Assembly: GCA_015478945.1 (NCBI GenBank)
Contig: JABUQX010078628.1
Location: 1 to 64,000 of the forward strand
Direction of reading: 5' to 3'
Source of the DNA: Trachelipus rathkii
Lineage: Eukaryota; Arthropoda; Malacostraca; Isopoda; Trachelipodidae
DNA length: 64,000 nucleotides
A program made the position numbers and the translations under genes. Of the stretch, positions 12,901 through 24,800 are shown in pieces (the first letter of the stretch is position 1; each line of letters begins with the position of its first letter). Below the pieces are notes generated by a model, which saw only the letters and a program-made list of their open reading frames with translations, was not told where the DNA came from and searched no databases.

Positions 12901-15180
12901 CTAGAGAGAACGAGAATAAAAAGACCCAATGAGGAATCACAAGAAAAATAACCTATATAATCTAAACAATAATTATCTCCTTGATAAACAAAATATCCTA
13001 CGCTTTCCAAATTCCATCGTAGATGTTAATTTTAGTTTATTAAATCTATAATGTAGCTTATAATCGAAAAAGTAATTACATTTGAAAAAAAAGGTAAAAA
13101 TATTGATAAAGGATAATATAACACAACAATACATTATATAAAAAAATCTTGTATCATTTGTCTAAAAATAGGGCTACCCTATTATGACGTGCACTTCTTT
13201 TTTTGGTAAAGCTAATCGTAGATTCGAAAGAAATAAAGCAAATAAAAGAACATCCTGAAAAGAATTATAAAAAAATTGTTGAAGTTTGTGACATGTTCAG
13301 AACAATATATCTATTTCTTTACGCTGATTCCCCATAAGATAGGTATTGGCCATGACGTCAGAAACATTCCCTATATTGCCAGTTCCTTAAAAATAAGTTT
13401 AATCTCACAGAGCAACAGTACACTTACAAAACAGAACAAAAAGGCAAAAAGCACGAATTGAATTGTTCATAGACGACACAAAATGATATCCAAAATCAAG
13501 ATAAGTAAAACAATTCACACCTGACCTACAGGTTATTAAAATAGTAATCTTTTGCTAATATTATCGCTAACTATACCGACTGTATATCGCTAAATCAGCT
13601 GAAAAAGGAAACCATAAAAATAAAGATACAAAGCTTCCAACTTTTCATTTTTTTATATGGTTGTACTGAGATAGCTCGTTAAGTTTTATGGCGGTACAAC
13701 ACAATAAAATGTACGAAAGATACATTTCCGATTAGAACTCATCAATTGTATTATCATACTTCGTTGCTTCGATTGAGCGATCAAGTCGAATATATCGCGC
13801 CGAGTTGGAGCTAAACTGAGTATCGATCTGATGAGCTACGGGCGGTAGAGGCTATGTAACTCGCCCAGACATCACAGGTGGTTCTCCTTACGTCCAGGTA
13901 TTCGGCGCAGACATTGAAAGTTAAAAGAGAAAAGTAAGATACAATGTATTATGAAAAAAGGAGTGTATTAAATCGAACAAATACACTCATGAATTAGCCT
14001 TTTTACTCGAAATTGATTTACGAATATAGATGTTTCTCTAATGATTCATCGACGTAAACAGCGTCCAGAGATTAATATTATGAAGAACGTCTACGATGAC
14101 GACACTCTCCTCTGCTTGAAGTCCTATACCACTTGCTTTCAACTAGCCCCGTCGAAACTCTTATAGTAATCTCAGCATAAGTAATAACATGGATCTGTAT
14201 AAGGACAAACACGTGTATATTCCATAGTCAATTTTGCGATTCCTGATAAAGCGAGATTACTTGATATTAGAGAAACTACTAGCAAATGGGAGATAGTACG
14301 CCACACGCTATCTTATACATGAGTTAGAACTAATTTTGCCTCATAATTACCGAGCGTTTCTCCGTGTTGACTCCTTATAGTTAAAGTATTGTACATCTAG
14401 CGGATGTTGCAATCAGGGATACTTAATACCACACGAACGGTCACAGTGCTCAAAAATACCAGATTCGAAAACATACGATGGTGAAGAAGCTACACATAAA
14501 ACGCTCGCTGAAATGTCAATCACATTATCTTTCATTATTCATTATGAGAGTTGAAAGACTATTATCCACATCAAAAATTGCAAAAAGCTTTGAATCATCA
14601 AATTTGGAATTAAATTAGTCTAGTTAAGGCTATTAATCTAACGTATACATTGATTATTCATTAATCTTTGGAGTGTTCTGTCCTTAAGAAATTTTTTTGA
14701 GCGCGAAATGGTTACTTTACTCGAAGATATTTGTGTATCCGTGGTGCCAATATCAAAACTTGTGTCTTATGGCTCATATATACAATTATGCTCGATCATA
14801 AACCCGGATCTGAAACCTGACCCACAATGTAATGACAATCTTGTTGATTCTCTCTAACGAGATAAGTTAGCTTCGTTACATCTGCGGGTATTTCTGACAT
14901 TATCTCTCACTGGTCCGTACAAAGTTCTCTGCAAATATATCTGTTGGCTCACATGAATTGATCTCTCTCATCTTACTCTATCTCCTGTTCTTAAGAGGTA
15001 CGACGAATTTCACAGCTTACAATTCTGTTAAGCCTGTACTTCTTACGTCAATCTTCGTTCCGTCTATCTTCTGTCGTCTTATATAACGAGTGGTGAGGAA
15101 GGACCTCGCTTAATCTTCATACATATACTAACTTGATCGCGACTTAACCTATACGGTCTGTATATCGCGTCTTAATATGC
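9950..15180. other. Unresolved stretch, noisy mirror of about 40.1-43.1 kb
   Basis: By position this corresponds to the right-arm segment downstream of the coiled-coil gene, but I could not align it convincingly base by base. ORFs of 60-102 codons occur on both strands (for example 12,038-12,346 minus and 12,422-12,634 plus). They overlap one another, have no recognisable domain, and fit chance ORFs in error-rich sequence. No RNA gene or mobile-element end was recognised. Confidence 0.4.
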
Positions 15181-16977
15181 CTAGACGTCGGAAAAGAAGA
15201 TCTATATCCAATCTTCTCGATTTTTGTGCATTTTGTTGACCTTCCCAGAATCTTCTTGTATTTCTAAAACGGTCCCAAGCGCCGTGTAACAGTGATGAGG
15301 ATAGGGTTCTTCTCCATCCCATCTCCGATTGTACTGGGTGGAACTTGCCTACTTTTTTGAATCCATTTGTTTATGGTAATTGTTATAATCATTTTTTTTA
15401 CTTAATCATAGTTCGAGTTTATTTGCTCTAAATCACTATAAATGACATAGTTTTCCCTCCCGTCTCGTTCTCTACCACCTCGGCCCACTTAATGCATCAG
15501 CTCTTCTCACCAAGATTAGGTTATCAAAGTTTGGATGATGTCTTCAGATTTGCGATGGTGAAGGACTTCTTTATTCCTGCAAAGGCAACGTTTATCTCTA
15601 TTTATCAGGGCAGTGAATTTGTTTTTATCACACCGATATTCGTGGGAACCTGCAGAATCCAAGCCGGTGTATTTAGTTAGAATTCCATGATCTGATATCG
15701 ATGATGACGATTCATCAATGCCTGCTGATGCTGATGCTGATGCTGATGCTGATGGTGGTGGTAGTCGTTGTGGTGGTCCTGGTGAATTTTCTTCGTGCGA
15801 CGCCAGCTCGGCAATTGACGGCTGATACTCCGAGAAGGAATCATCGATAGCTAATAAAAGAAATAAACAGCGGAATATAAAATATTTTACAAATGTACAT
15901 GGAAAATAAGTAAAGGAAGTAAAAAAAAGAATTAAAAATATTAAATTAAATTAAAATAGATCAAAAGCTTATATTAAGGTTTTATTACTTACGATCATTA
16001 AATTCGATACTTGAATTATTCCTCGTTCTCTCAAATATTTCCTCTTCGAGATCGGAAATATGATAATCTATTTCTTCCAATCTTCTGCGCTTAGCACCTG
16101 GAATAAAGATGAAAGGAATATAATATTTAGAAGATAAGTTAAGATTAAAAAAATAATATTAGAAGCTAAGAACAAAAAAAGAAGATTAAAAAAATAAAAA
16201 TGAAATATATTTTCTTACGTTGTTCATAAGTTTTACGAACTTCAGCTGCTGCTATCGAGGACGACTTCATTTTTTCGGTTAAATTGGCATAATTCGCCAA
16301 AAGGCCTTCCTCTCTGGAAATTTGCGCAGCGCCTAAAATAAAAACAATAATAATCAATATCGCTGGGTTTGAATATTCTAAAGGGAAATCCTTTAAAATT
16401 TCAACATCTCTTGGTGGAGTTGGTGATCGTCGTGGTAATGGGATTCCCATACCTGTTTTAATATAATAAATTTATTAAGTATTGGAAGGATGTTAGATGA
16501 ATATTTTATTCTTATTACTCACCAGAGTCAAAAGAATGAAAAGTTTTTTCACGGTATCTTCCAACATTCGCTTTATTCGCAGCTGACGTCAATGCATCGG
16601 GGGTATAAGCGAGGTAGCTGAAACTTCTTTCTTCCATCAACTGTTTTCGGGAAGGGACCTTGAATGAGGAATAACACTGGAAAACTGGTGATGGTGTTTC
16701 GTCAGTGTATACCTGGCCGCTGCTGCCTCTATAACGTTCTCTTTTCTGGCTACCCTTAACTGTTCGAATGTAAATTTGTCAAGTATTAAAATAATAATGA
16801 TAGTAAAGTAATAATAATAATATTAATAATTGAAAATTAAATAAAATATAAAAACTTTAACGAAAGATGAATATCCTCCTATTACTTACCAGATCCAGAA
16901 TGTCTTTTGTCTGGTAGTGGTAATGCTGCTCTCGGTGCTGTTTTTTCAGCTTCTTCAAAATCTTTTGAAGAAAGCAT
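15180..16977 (-). pseudogene. Left-arm copy of the spliced coiled-coil gene, 3' part degraded
   Basis: Exons on the minus strand, in order, are 16,977-16,890, 16,759-16,523, 16,452-16,219, 16,097-15,993 and from 15,850 downward. The first four have exactly the same lengths (88, 237, 234, 105 nt) as in the right-arm copy at 38,189-40,485 and the same splice sites. Exon 5 is identical to its partner as far as about 15,590. Beyond this it carries many indels, and the coiled coil and C-terminus are lost. Clean differences from the right copy: codon 16,532-16,530 is TTT (Phe) where the right arm has TCT (Ser), and intron 4 is 142 nt instead of 161 nt. It could be a second, real gene copy with a poor-quality 3' end. 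Confidence 0.8.
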
Positions 16978-17240
16978 TTCACAGAAAAGACTTTTCCTCG
17001 CGAAGGTGGTTTTCCTTTGCTATTTATTGTGAATTAATAATGGTAATGTTCGAGTAGTGATATTATTGATATCGCATACAAGAATCTCGGGAGAGCGAGT
17101 TCACTCTCACAGCAGTAACATATACTAGCAACTGTGTCTCTGTGACGGGTCTTTAAACACCAGTGCCTCATCGTGTACGACGCGGAGCATTTATAAAAAT
17201 ATTGATAGTTTTAAAAAAAAAACAATCATAACTATATTTT
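16978..17240 (-). promoter_or_regulatory. Upstream region of left coiled-coil gene copy
   Basis: This 5' region matches the one at 37,960-38,188 almost base for base, including the GAGAGCGAGTTCACTCTC segment and a TATA-like ATTTATAAAAATATT stretch close to the satellite block. Conservation comes from the inverted duplication. The promoter role is inferred from position only. Confidence 0.4.
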
Positions 17241-18530
17241 TTTTATCAATTTTATATTAATCCGAAAAATAATTTTCGACTAAAATTTTTTTGAGAATTA
17301 TTTTCCTTTTGAGATTTTTAATTTTGCACTTAGACCTTCGCTAAATCTTTTCGCTCCGACTCACTATACGGGTGAAACGACTAGTTTATACGCCAACGTT
17401 CGCGCCGCGCACGCTAGTGTTTTTCGGTCCTTCGAAAACGCCCACTATAATATATGCGACGCCATACGGAAACGCAAAAGGCGACTTAACGCTTGCAAAT
17501 ACATTTTTAAGCTTACACTGTCTAATTCGAATATGACCGTCATATAGTGGGGGGGGAAAACCTGCCCGAAGGGAACAGATATAAGTTCAAGTCTAACGCA
17601 AATTCCGAAAAATAATTTCGACTTAAAAATTTTTTGTGAATTGAGTCTTTATGAATTTTAAGATTTGCACTAGAGCCTCGCCTTAATCAGTTCCCTAATC
17701 CAACGTCACTTGAATCGGGTGAAGCGATAGTTTATACCTAAAGCGCGCGAGCAGTTAGGTCTTCGGTTCCCTCGAAACGTACTATTAATTAGTTCGACAT
17801 AACGGACGCAAAATGCACTGAAACCTTCAAATACCATTTCCTAACTTCTGCTTTAAACCAACTATACTCATATAGTGACCTCGTGGTGAACTAAATATAA
17901 GTCGAAGGTCTAAGCGAATTCGAAAAATAATTGCTTGAAAATTTTTTGAGATCTTACTCTTGAGATTTAAGTATTTGCCTTAGACTTTCGCCTTATAGTC
18001 AGTTCCGATCCATACGTCACTATATGCGATGAAGACGATAGTTTATACCCTAAAGGTGTCAGCGCGAAGCACGTTGTCGTCGTTCCTTCGAAACGTCATA
18101 AATAAGAGGGGGGGGGGCCCCGGGGGGGCGCCATACGGGAAACAGCAAAAGCGACTGAACGCTCAAATACGAATTCTAAGTTAACTCGTCTTTAACAGAA
18201 TATGAACGTCATAGAGTGAACGCTCCAAAGGGAACTAATAAAGTCGAAGGTCTTAAGGAAAAGCCCGAAAAAATAATTCGCTGAAAGAAATTTAGAAATT
18301 AATTTCTGTGAATTTTAAGACTTTTGCACTAGACTTTCGCCTATATCATTCCGATCCAAAACGTCACTATATCTTGGTTGAAGCGATAGGTTTATACTAA
18401 AAAAGGTGTGCGCGAGAACGTTAGGTCGTTTTTCGGTTCCCTTCGAAACTCACTATTATATGGTGTCGCCTTACGGGAGTTCCTCGCAAGCCGGTTGGAA
18501 CGCTTTCCAAATACATTTATTAAGTAAACG
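17240..18530 (-). repeat. Palindromic satellite block, about 3-4 units (left arm)
   Basis: Copies of the subfamily also seen at 36.6-37.9 kb, with GTCACTATA, TTTTTCGGTTCCCTTCGAAA and TTGCACTTAGAC marks. Each is about 340-350 bp. It lies between the starts of the coiled-coil gene and the end of the 559-codon gene. Two G-rich runs (17,549-17,556 and 18,108-18,128) have no counterpart in the other arm and are probably consensus errors. Confidence 0.8.
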
Positions 18531-18535
18531 TCATA

Positions 18536-18662
18536 TAATATATAATATATAAATATATATATATATAGATAATAAAATATATAATAATAATTAATATATA
18601 ATATATATACTAATAATATATATAAAATATAATAATATATATATAAAATATATATAATCATA
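18536..18662. repeat. (TA)n-rich microsatellite
   Basis: Interrupted TA repeats; the mirror image of the tract at about 36,435-36,590. The 89-codon tyrosine/isoleucine ORF that runs through it (18,392-18,661) is not credible. Confidence 0.8.
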
Positions 18663-19582
18663 ATATCTTTGAGTTTTAGATTTTAGCACGACCTTCGACT
18701 TATACTAGTTCTCGAAGAAAGGTCAAATATTAAATTATTTTACAATATTTTTTTCATTAGTTATCCCTAAAATCCTTTTTCTATTCCCAAAATTATTTTT
18801 AAGGTGACTAAAATATATAAAGATTGACAAATAGAAATAAAATGTATGATATAATGTTTCAAAAAAATATGGTCTTAAAAGCAGAAATTCGTTAATTATT
18901 GTATTATGCAAAACTCTGAAAATCTAACAAAGGTTGTAATTTTTAAACCATAAAAATAAAAAAATGGTAGTGGTGTTCGAATCACGTATGTAATTAAAAT
19001 TTTTAGTAATTATAGTGATTTTTGGCATTTATTTCCTCAATATATGTAACACACAAACACACCACACAACACGTTTAAAAACACTTATGGATCTGTACTG
19101 CGAAAATATCCCCTTCCACCCCTCCTCCAGTACTGCCGAACCTATATAATATTTGACGCGAACACAAACATAGTTCTTCATCATCGGTCGTTCCCCTCTG
19201 ACCAACTTCTATCTATGTAGTAGAATTTACTGTTCATTAGCGTACGCTCGATACGGGTACGCAACCGCACCGTTTTTGCTTATATTATTAGTATTTTCTT
19301 TTATTTTTTTTTTGTTATATTAGTATCATATCATTATTTTTACTCATTATTATTAAATGTATCTCCATAGCGATACAATTTATTATTAGTATTATCGCCA
19401 TAAACATCTATAATTACATTTTATTATATATATTAACATTCTCAATTTCATTAATACCCGTTGTACCGTTCACAATGTTTGTTTTGTGTGTTGTTGTGCA
19501 GTCACGTACGATGTTCTCTTCGCCCGAGTAAGCGAATCCGATTGGTCGCGATGCTTTTATCGCGCCAAAAATAAAATTTGCG
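18663..19582. other. Intergenic region between 559-codon gene and satellite
   Basis: AT-rich, with a CA-rich stretch (ACACACAAACACACCACACA near 19,050) and a C-rich patch near 19,115, both mirrored as G/GT-rich tracts at about 35.95-36.04 kb. A TTTATT near 19,380 could serve as an AATAAA polyadenylation signal for the minus-strand gene ending at 19,583. No other gene is seen. Confidence 0.5.
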
Positions 19583-20910
19583 CTACCCTTGGAACCAAAC
19601 GAGGTCGGATGCGGACCTTTCTACGAGAATGTTTAGCCCCCCGCGGTTTATTATGTCGACGCGCTCTTCCACGCCCCGCGACGTGGATTCCAGCGCGAAA
19701 TTACCCCATATCTTAATCATGTTTAGAGCCGAAAGCAGTTCCCGGCACTCCTCATTTTGTTTTTTACTAACCGCTAAATCCTTTTCTATAACGTCGAGAT
19801 AAGCCCTTTTCTCTCTCGCTATTATCTCTTGAATCTTTTTATCGCGCTTGTCGAACGTTTCTCGCTCTTCGTGATCCTCCTCTTTTATTAATGCAAGAAG
19901 CGAGTCTCGAAAGTCGATATCGAGCTCCATCACCTCGTCGAATACGGGATCGAATATAGAATTGATCGAGTCGCAATTGCCTACGATTTCGCGATATATG
20001 ACGTCGTTGTTCTTCGCTATTAACGCCGTCGCCGATGCCGCGGTCGCGGTGGTCGTTTTGGGCACCACGAACTCGTTATGGAAATGATTCAGCGCCGGAA
20101 ACAGGTACGTAAGAGCCCCCCTTTTATCGCCGCGGTTTAAATACGCAGCCGCGTATTCGAATAAGTTGATCGCCCGGGTTTCGATGTGTTTTAACTCTAC
20201 GAAAAAGTTGAGGGAAGCCGTAAGGGAATCTTTATCGGCACTTTCTATATCACTCCCGCCGATGCGGGTTTCGGAATTCGGTATGGAATTAGCGTACATT
20301 TCGCTTATTTTCTCGCACGTCATGAAAATAGTATAATGTAGTCTAAAAAGCATATCGTTCGACACCAAATTGCACGACGACTCGAACTTTACCAAGCGAG
20401 ATTTGATAAATTCCGTCGTTTTCGAGAACGCCACGAGCCGTTTTCTCGCCAAATAATCGAACAAATGCTTGTTATTTTTAATAAATCCACCCGACTCATC
20501 GAAGAAAAATGAAAATATTTCTTGGAAACCTTTCCCTTCTTCCCGGAAATCTTTTAATTTTTTCAAAGCGCTCTCCTCGAAAAGATGCGAGAACGTGCGC
20601 GCGTAAGCGAGCAAAAAATTCGAGGTGGCGTTTTCCACATCGACCTTCGAGGGAGTTTTGAAATCGATAATGAAGTTTTCTTCGTCAACGCAGTAGCCGA
20701 ATTCCTCGTTTTCGGCTCGTGTCTCGTCGTTTTCCGATCGCTCTTCTTCGGTTCTGGGCTGATCCAAAGGGTGGGGGGTGGAGGATTTAGGCGGAGAAAC
20801 AACGGGGAAAGATTTCGAATACGAGAGAACATTTCTCACCAACTCACGATACGACTTCTCACCGCCACTCTCCAATTTTTCACCCCCGGTCGTATGAGAA
20901 CGAAGCGGCA

Positions 20911-20944
<34 letters not shown>

Positions 20945-21262
20945 AGTCCCACCTATCGATTTTTCACCACTAGTGGCGGCCTGATATTTTTCAGAACGGG
21001 GGTGCTTCAAATTCGAACTAACGTTAGTATTCGATGGCGGAGGGAGATAATCCGAACTTTTCTTCGTTCCTTCGCCGAAAAGAATTCCTTTATGGGACAC
21101 GTTTTTCTCGAAGAATGTGGCACCCCTATCACTATCACTACCGGAGATGTTCGCATTTTCCGGATCTCTGGACCGACGACTACCGCCTTTGTTCTTAACT
21201 CCTTCTAGGTTATTTTTAAACCTTTTTTCGTTTGAACGATTATTCTCGTCCTTAAACCTCAA
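19583..21262 (-). CDS. 559-codon protein of unknown function with poly-Thr run
   Basis: This is the best copy of a gene present in both arms. The first 200 residues are low complexity, polar and basic/acidic, with a run of 12 Thr (residues 106-117, an uninterrupted (ACG)n tract) and Ser/Pro-rich segments. Residues of about 200-559 look globular and largely helical, with an amphipathic Lys/Glu-rich helix near 470-530. No transmembrane segment or signal peptide is seen and I recognise no family. Coding character is strong: GC-richer codons than the surroundings and a long open frame. The open frame begins at a TTG; a better start is an in-frame ATG at 21,415-21,413, separated from it by one TGA (21,370-21,368). 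Neighbours: a (TA)n tract and a small plus-strand ORF upstream, suggesting divergent transcription, and satellite downstream. Confidence 0.75.
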
Positions 21263-21415
21263 TCTTGCGGATGCGGCACCGCGTCCGCTACGTTGGACGT
21301 TGTTCCTTTTAAAGTTATTTTCAGCGTCGCTTTCTTCACCCGAGAATATCGGTGATTCCCCTTCTAGTCAATTTAAGAGTTCGTCCCGCGAGTGATTTTG
21401 ATTTGCGCCACGCAT
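21263..21415 (-). other. Probable N-terminal extension interrupted by one TGA
   Basis: From the ATG at 21,415-21,413 the frame is the same as the 559-codon ORF (51 codons upstream). It reads 15 codons, meets TGA at 21,370-21,368, then stays open through 35 acidic/Ser-rich codons into the main ORF. The composition matches the protein's N-terminus. Either one wrong base in the consensus or a real nonsense change separates the ATG from the rest; use of the TTG start would need no change. Confidence 0.5.
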
Positions 21416-21423
21416 GCAAATAT

Positions 21424-21424
21424 A

Positions 21425-21473
<49 letters not shown>

Positions 21474-21575
21474 CTATATATATGATATATATAATATATA
21501 TATATATATATATTATAAATAAATATATTATATAATATAATAGTATATATATATATATATATATATAAGAACGAA
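21424..21575. repeat. (TA)n tract between divergent ORFs
   Basis: Nearly pure TA dinucleotides in three blocks. It starts only a few bases before the candidate ATG of the minus-strand gene and ends about 80 bp before the plus-strand ORF at 21,656. It could include TATA elements for both, but TA microsatellites are common throughout the window. The 170-codon minus-strand ORF running through it (21,430-21,942) is low-complexity noise. Confidence 0.75.
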
Positions 21576-21655
21576 AATATTCGATAGTAAATAGAAGAAC
21601 ATAATAAAAAAGATTTAACAACAAATATTTATTATTAATATACGGGACGGGAGGG

Positions 21656-21856
21656 ATGAAAAATATAAATATTATCTTCGATTTCCGAAACGTATTCACC
21701 GACGACACAAATTTCAATACCGATTTATTAAAATTTGAGCGGTCTGTTTCATTTGACGACCGAGATTTCGCGCGCGGTAGAAAAAGAAGCGTGTTGCGGA
21801 AAATGGAAAAAATTCTGCTAGAAATAACGCGACATAGCGCGGATATCGAACGGTAG
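21656..21856 (+). CDS. 66-codon ORF, probable start of a disrupted gene
   Basis: This begins with ATG just after a (TA)n tract and uses the same GC-leaning codons (CGC, GAC, CGT) as neighbouring genes. It reads as a charged, plausibly folded segment with FDFRNVF and Arg/Lys-rich parts. The frame ends at TAG (21,854-21,856), and immediately downstream the sequence becomes indel-rich, so the true product may be longer. I recognise no domain. It is arranged head to head with the 559-codon gene. Confidence 0.4.
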   Translation: MKNINIIFDFRNVFTDDTNFNTDLLKFERSVSFDDRDFARGRKRSVLRKMEKILLEITRHSADIER

Positions 21857-24800
21857 ACCGCCGAGGATAAGAAGTGAGCAATATGGCAGAGAAAGAAACC
21901 GAGGTAATGTAACAACTGAGATACACTAATCACAGAGTGCAATCGAGACGCATATAGAGAAACAGTAATACATGCAAATACTTATCTATGTGGCGAACTC
22001 GAGTAACTCTTCACACAACAATCCCGCGTCGGAGACGATTTTCGTGAGATGCGCGACGAGAGCAGCGCGGGTCATTCCATTAATAAAGTGACTGTTTCAT
22101 ATTCATTAGTGAGTAAGGAGTGATGATTGATGTGGGATGTCGACTGTGAATCATACTATTATGTGAGTCATCGCGATTAAAAGTGATTTCCGATACGTAT
22201 ACATCACCTCTTATTCTTCTCAGTTATGATTTCATATGGAGTGTGATCTCATTAAGGTCGCTTATTCGAACGATTACTATTACATTAAGATATGATTCTT
22301 ATTTTATGCTCATGTGATTTAAATTAAATTAAGTGGAATGATAAAAAAAATGTGAAAAACTCTAAAATATTTAGTTAATTTGAGCGTAATAGATTGTGTC
22401 AGAGAATAGTTATAAACATTACACATGACTTCTTTATGATTATATCATTAGAGAAAAAAGACTTGCTACAGAGAGTAATCCATACTCTTTATTATCTTTA
22501 GACACTAGAGAAGACTAGTAGAAAATGACTTTCAATCGTGGACGCACATTCTGTACAGGTATAAACCTCTTTCTGATCTCTCGTGAGTAAGTTTAGTCTC
22601 GGTGTATCAATAATATGAGGTTTAGCTTACACAGCGGCGCGTTGCGCTTTCATGCATCGTGCGTACGATAAGAGCACCACATGAGTTATACAGACTACGG
22701 AACACACGGACACGCAAGTTCGTTGAGGTGAGGATGAGTGTACAACTTTCGTAAGAGATTATTTTGTATCCGTCTGATCGTATTACCTGAATACGTATTA
22801 TATTATTAGATCTTAGTGGTTGTATTAGCTTTCATAATCACTTTTTCGCCGCTCACAATAGTTGATTGTTCAATTATTTAATTGGTTGTCCCACTATTTA
22901 ATTGGTTACCCAAACATGAGAATGCGAGAGCTTAATTGTCAGAGAATTGATATTTAGAGAGAGATAAAGACACAACAAGATGAAATCGCACAAGGGCCTA
23001 AAAAATAAAAGCATAAATAATAATAGTCGCACTCACATGTCACGAGTATCTTATAGAGCTGCTATGAGTATGCTGCTGCTGCTTATAGTCATGAGAGCTG
23101 CTGATCATAGCTACTGCTGCGCTTAGCTAGATGACTTACTGCTTGCTGCTAGTGAGCTAGTCTAGCTGTACTATATGACTTAGCTCAGCCTGCTGCGCTG
23201 CTGCTGGCGCTGATAGTGCATTGAGCTGAAATGTTGCATTAGAATTAGTGATAGTTTTACTGACGCTGTGACGGGGCTATTTTGTTATTCATTCTGAAAT
23301 CACGTATACCTCATGGATTCAGTCATTAGTCTCTCAGTATTCGTGAGTCCATTTTGGCCGTCGTGGGTAAAAGAAAATAATGGTTATAATAAAGAGCTAT
23401 AGTAATCTAGTTTCAGAGATATAATTGCCGAATATGATATGTGAAGTAATATAATATGTGTTAATGCTATATATATTATATATATATTAGTCGGCATATT
23501 GCAGTTGATATCTTAATAGCTCTGAGTTTCTTGAATTCAAGAATCTATGAAAGTCACTCAAAATCGACCAGGCCATAATTTAGTAGTGAAGTTACTATCC
23601 AATAAATAGTTTACTCTTCTTACGTAAGTGTTAATTTAGAGCTGATCGCTCGAGTGACGCCGTTGTCGCAGTAGTGAATCTAATCTCACATCACCTCGCG
23701 TACTAATGTGATATTCAAGAAACTTTGACGTTAGTGAGTGAGTTTGATACTGTATTGATTTACTAAAGATTCGACGTAGCACTCTCACGATTCGACTATG
23801 ATACAACTAAATCGAAGTGCAAAATTCGTATCGAAATCGGTCCGTGATGTTAAAGGCGTCGAAATTCAGTACATATTTATATGAGAGATAATCTACTACT
23901 CAGAGTCATGAATGCATCACAATCCTAATATATGTGAGCGCAGTTAGGGAAATAAGCAGAATCGTTTGAAAAACACCTACTTGTTATGTGAGTCATATTC
24001 GCAAGAGTGTGGAAAAAAACGTAGACATCTGCTGTAAACTAATATCACATCTTCTCTTCCTTCCTCATTTCCTTTTTTTCCATGTTTTCTCTCATTATTT
24101 CGCATTGCACTATCAGTTTCTTCAGATATTTTCAAATTTTCATATCCATATCCATATATATTTATTATATATATATATATTTCTATATATATATTTATAT
24201 ATATATATATAATAGTTTTGATTTTTATATATAAGTTTATAATATTATATATATATTGTTATATATATATATAGTATTTTATTGTATATATATATTATAT
24301 TTTTTTGTGAGGTGTGTGAATAGTATTGATGTATATATATTTATATTTATAATCATATATACTTTGATTATATATCTATGTTTTAATTTATTTATTTATT
24401 GAAACATCCTAAGTCTGAATTTCTGAGTGTTCGATTTTCATGTATACACAAGTTTAGATATTATCTGAGAGACATTTATATATTTTATATGAAGATCTAC
24501 CCGTACGACTATTACGAGCAATTCCTTTCGTATTTGTATTTTCAACGATCATATTATACTATTTACTTTTCCACTCTCACTCACTGTCGAAGATTAATCT
24601 TCCGAAAATTAGTGACTGAAGAATAATTGATAACTCTACTTTATAATTTATTATTATTAATTTATTTTATTCACCTCTCTCGAGCCGCGAGAGGGCGAAT
24701 GCGATTGTACTAATTAGTTTGATCTCATTTCATATTTAATTTATTCCTACTATCGGGGCAATTGATTTTATCTCATCGATTATTATTACTGTGCCGAATT

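Larger units (their letters stand above)
2680..23220 (-). repeat. Left arm of giant inverted repeat
   Basis: This arm is a reverse-complement copy of about 30,470-49,720. Landmarks in mirrored order are the ligase remnant (about 2.7-3.35 kb), the palindromic satellite array (3.7-9.9 kb), the coiled-coil gene (start 16,977), a satellite block (17.2-18.5 kb), a (TA)n tract (18.54-18.66 kb), the 559-codon gene (19.6-21.26 kb) and a CTG-rich patch (23.04-23.22 kb). Between 15.6 and 17.25 kb identity to the right arm is nearly complete, including introns. Left of about 15.6 kb it falls abruptly to noisy, indel-rich similarity. From the coiled-coil gene start to the ligase motif I region this arm is about 2.7 kb longer than its partner. 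Confidence 0.85.

Noticed and set aside
18104..18130. G-run/C-run/G-run in the satellite, a possible quadruplex
   Set aside because: Equivalent satellite units, including the mirrored ones at 36.6-37.9 kb, lack it and have the normal CACTATA core; it is most simply a consensus error.
20585..21208. 207-codon plus-strand ORF with a poly-Arg run
   Set aside because: It lies entirely opposite the 559-codon gene; its Arg run is the (GTC/CGT)n repeat read on the other strand.
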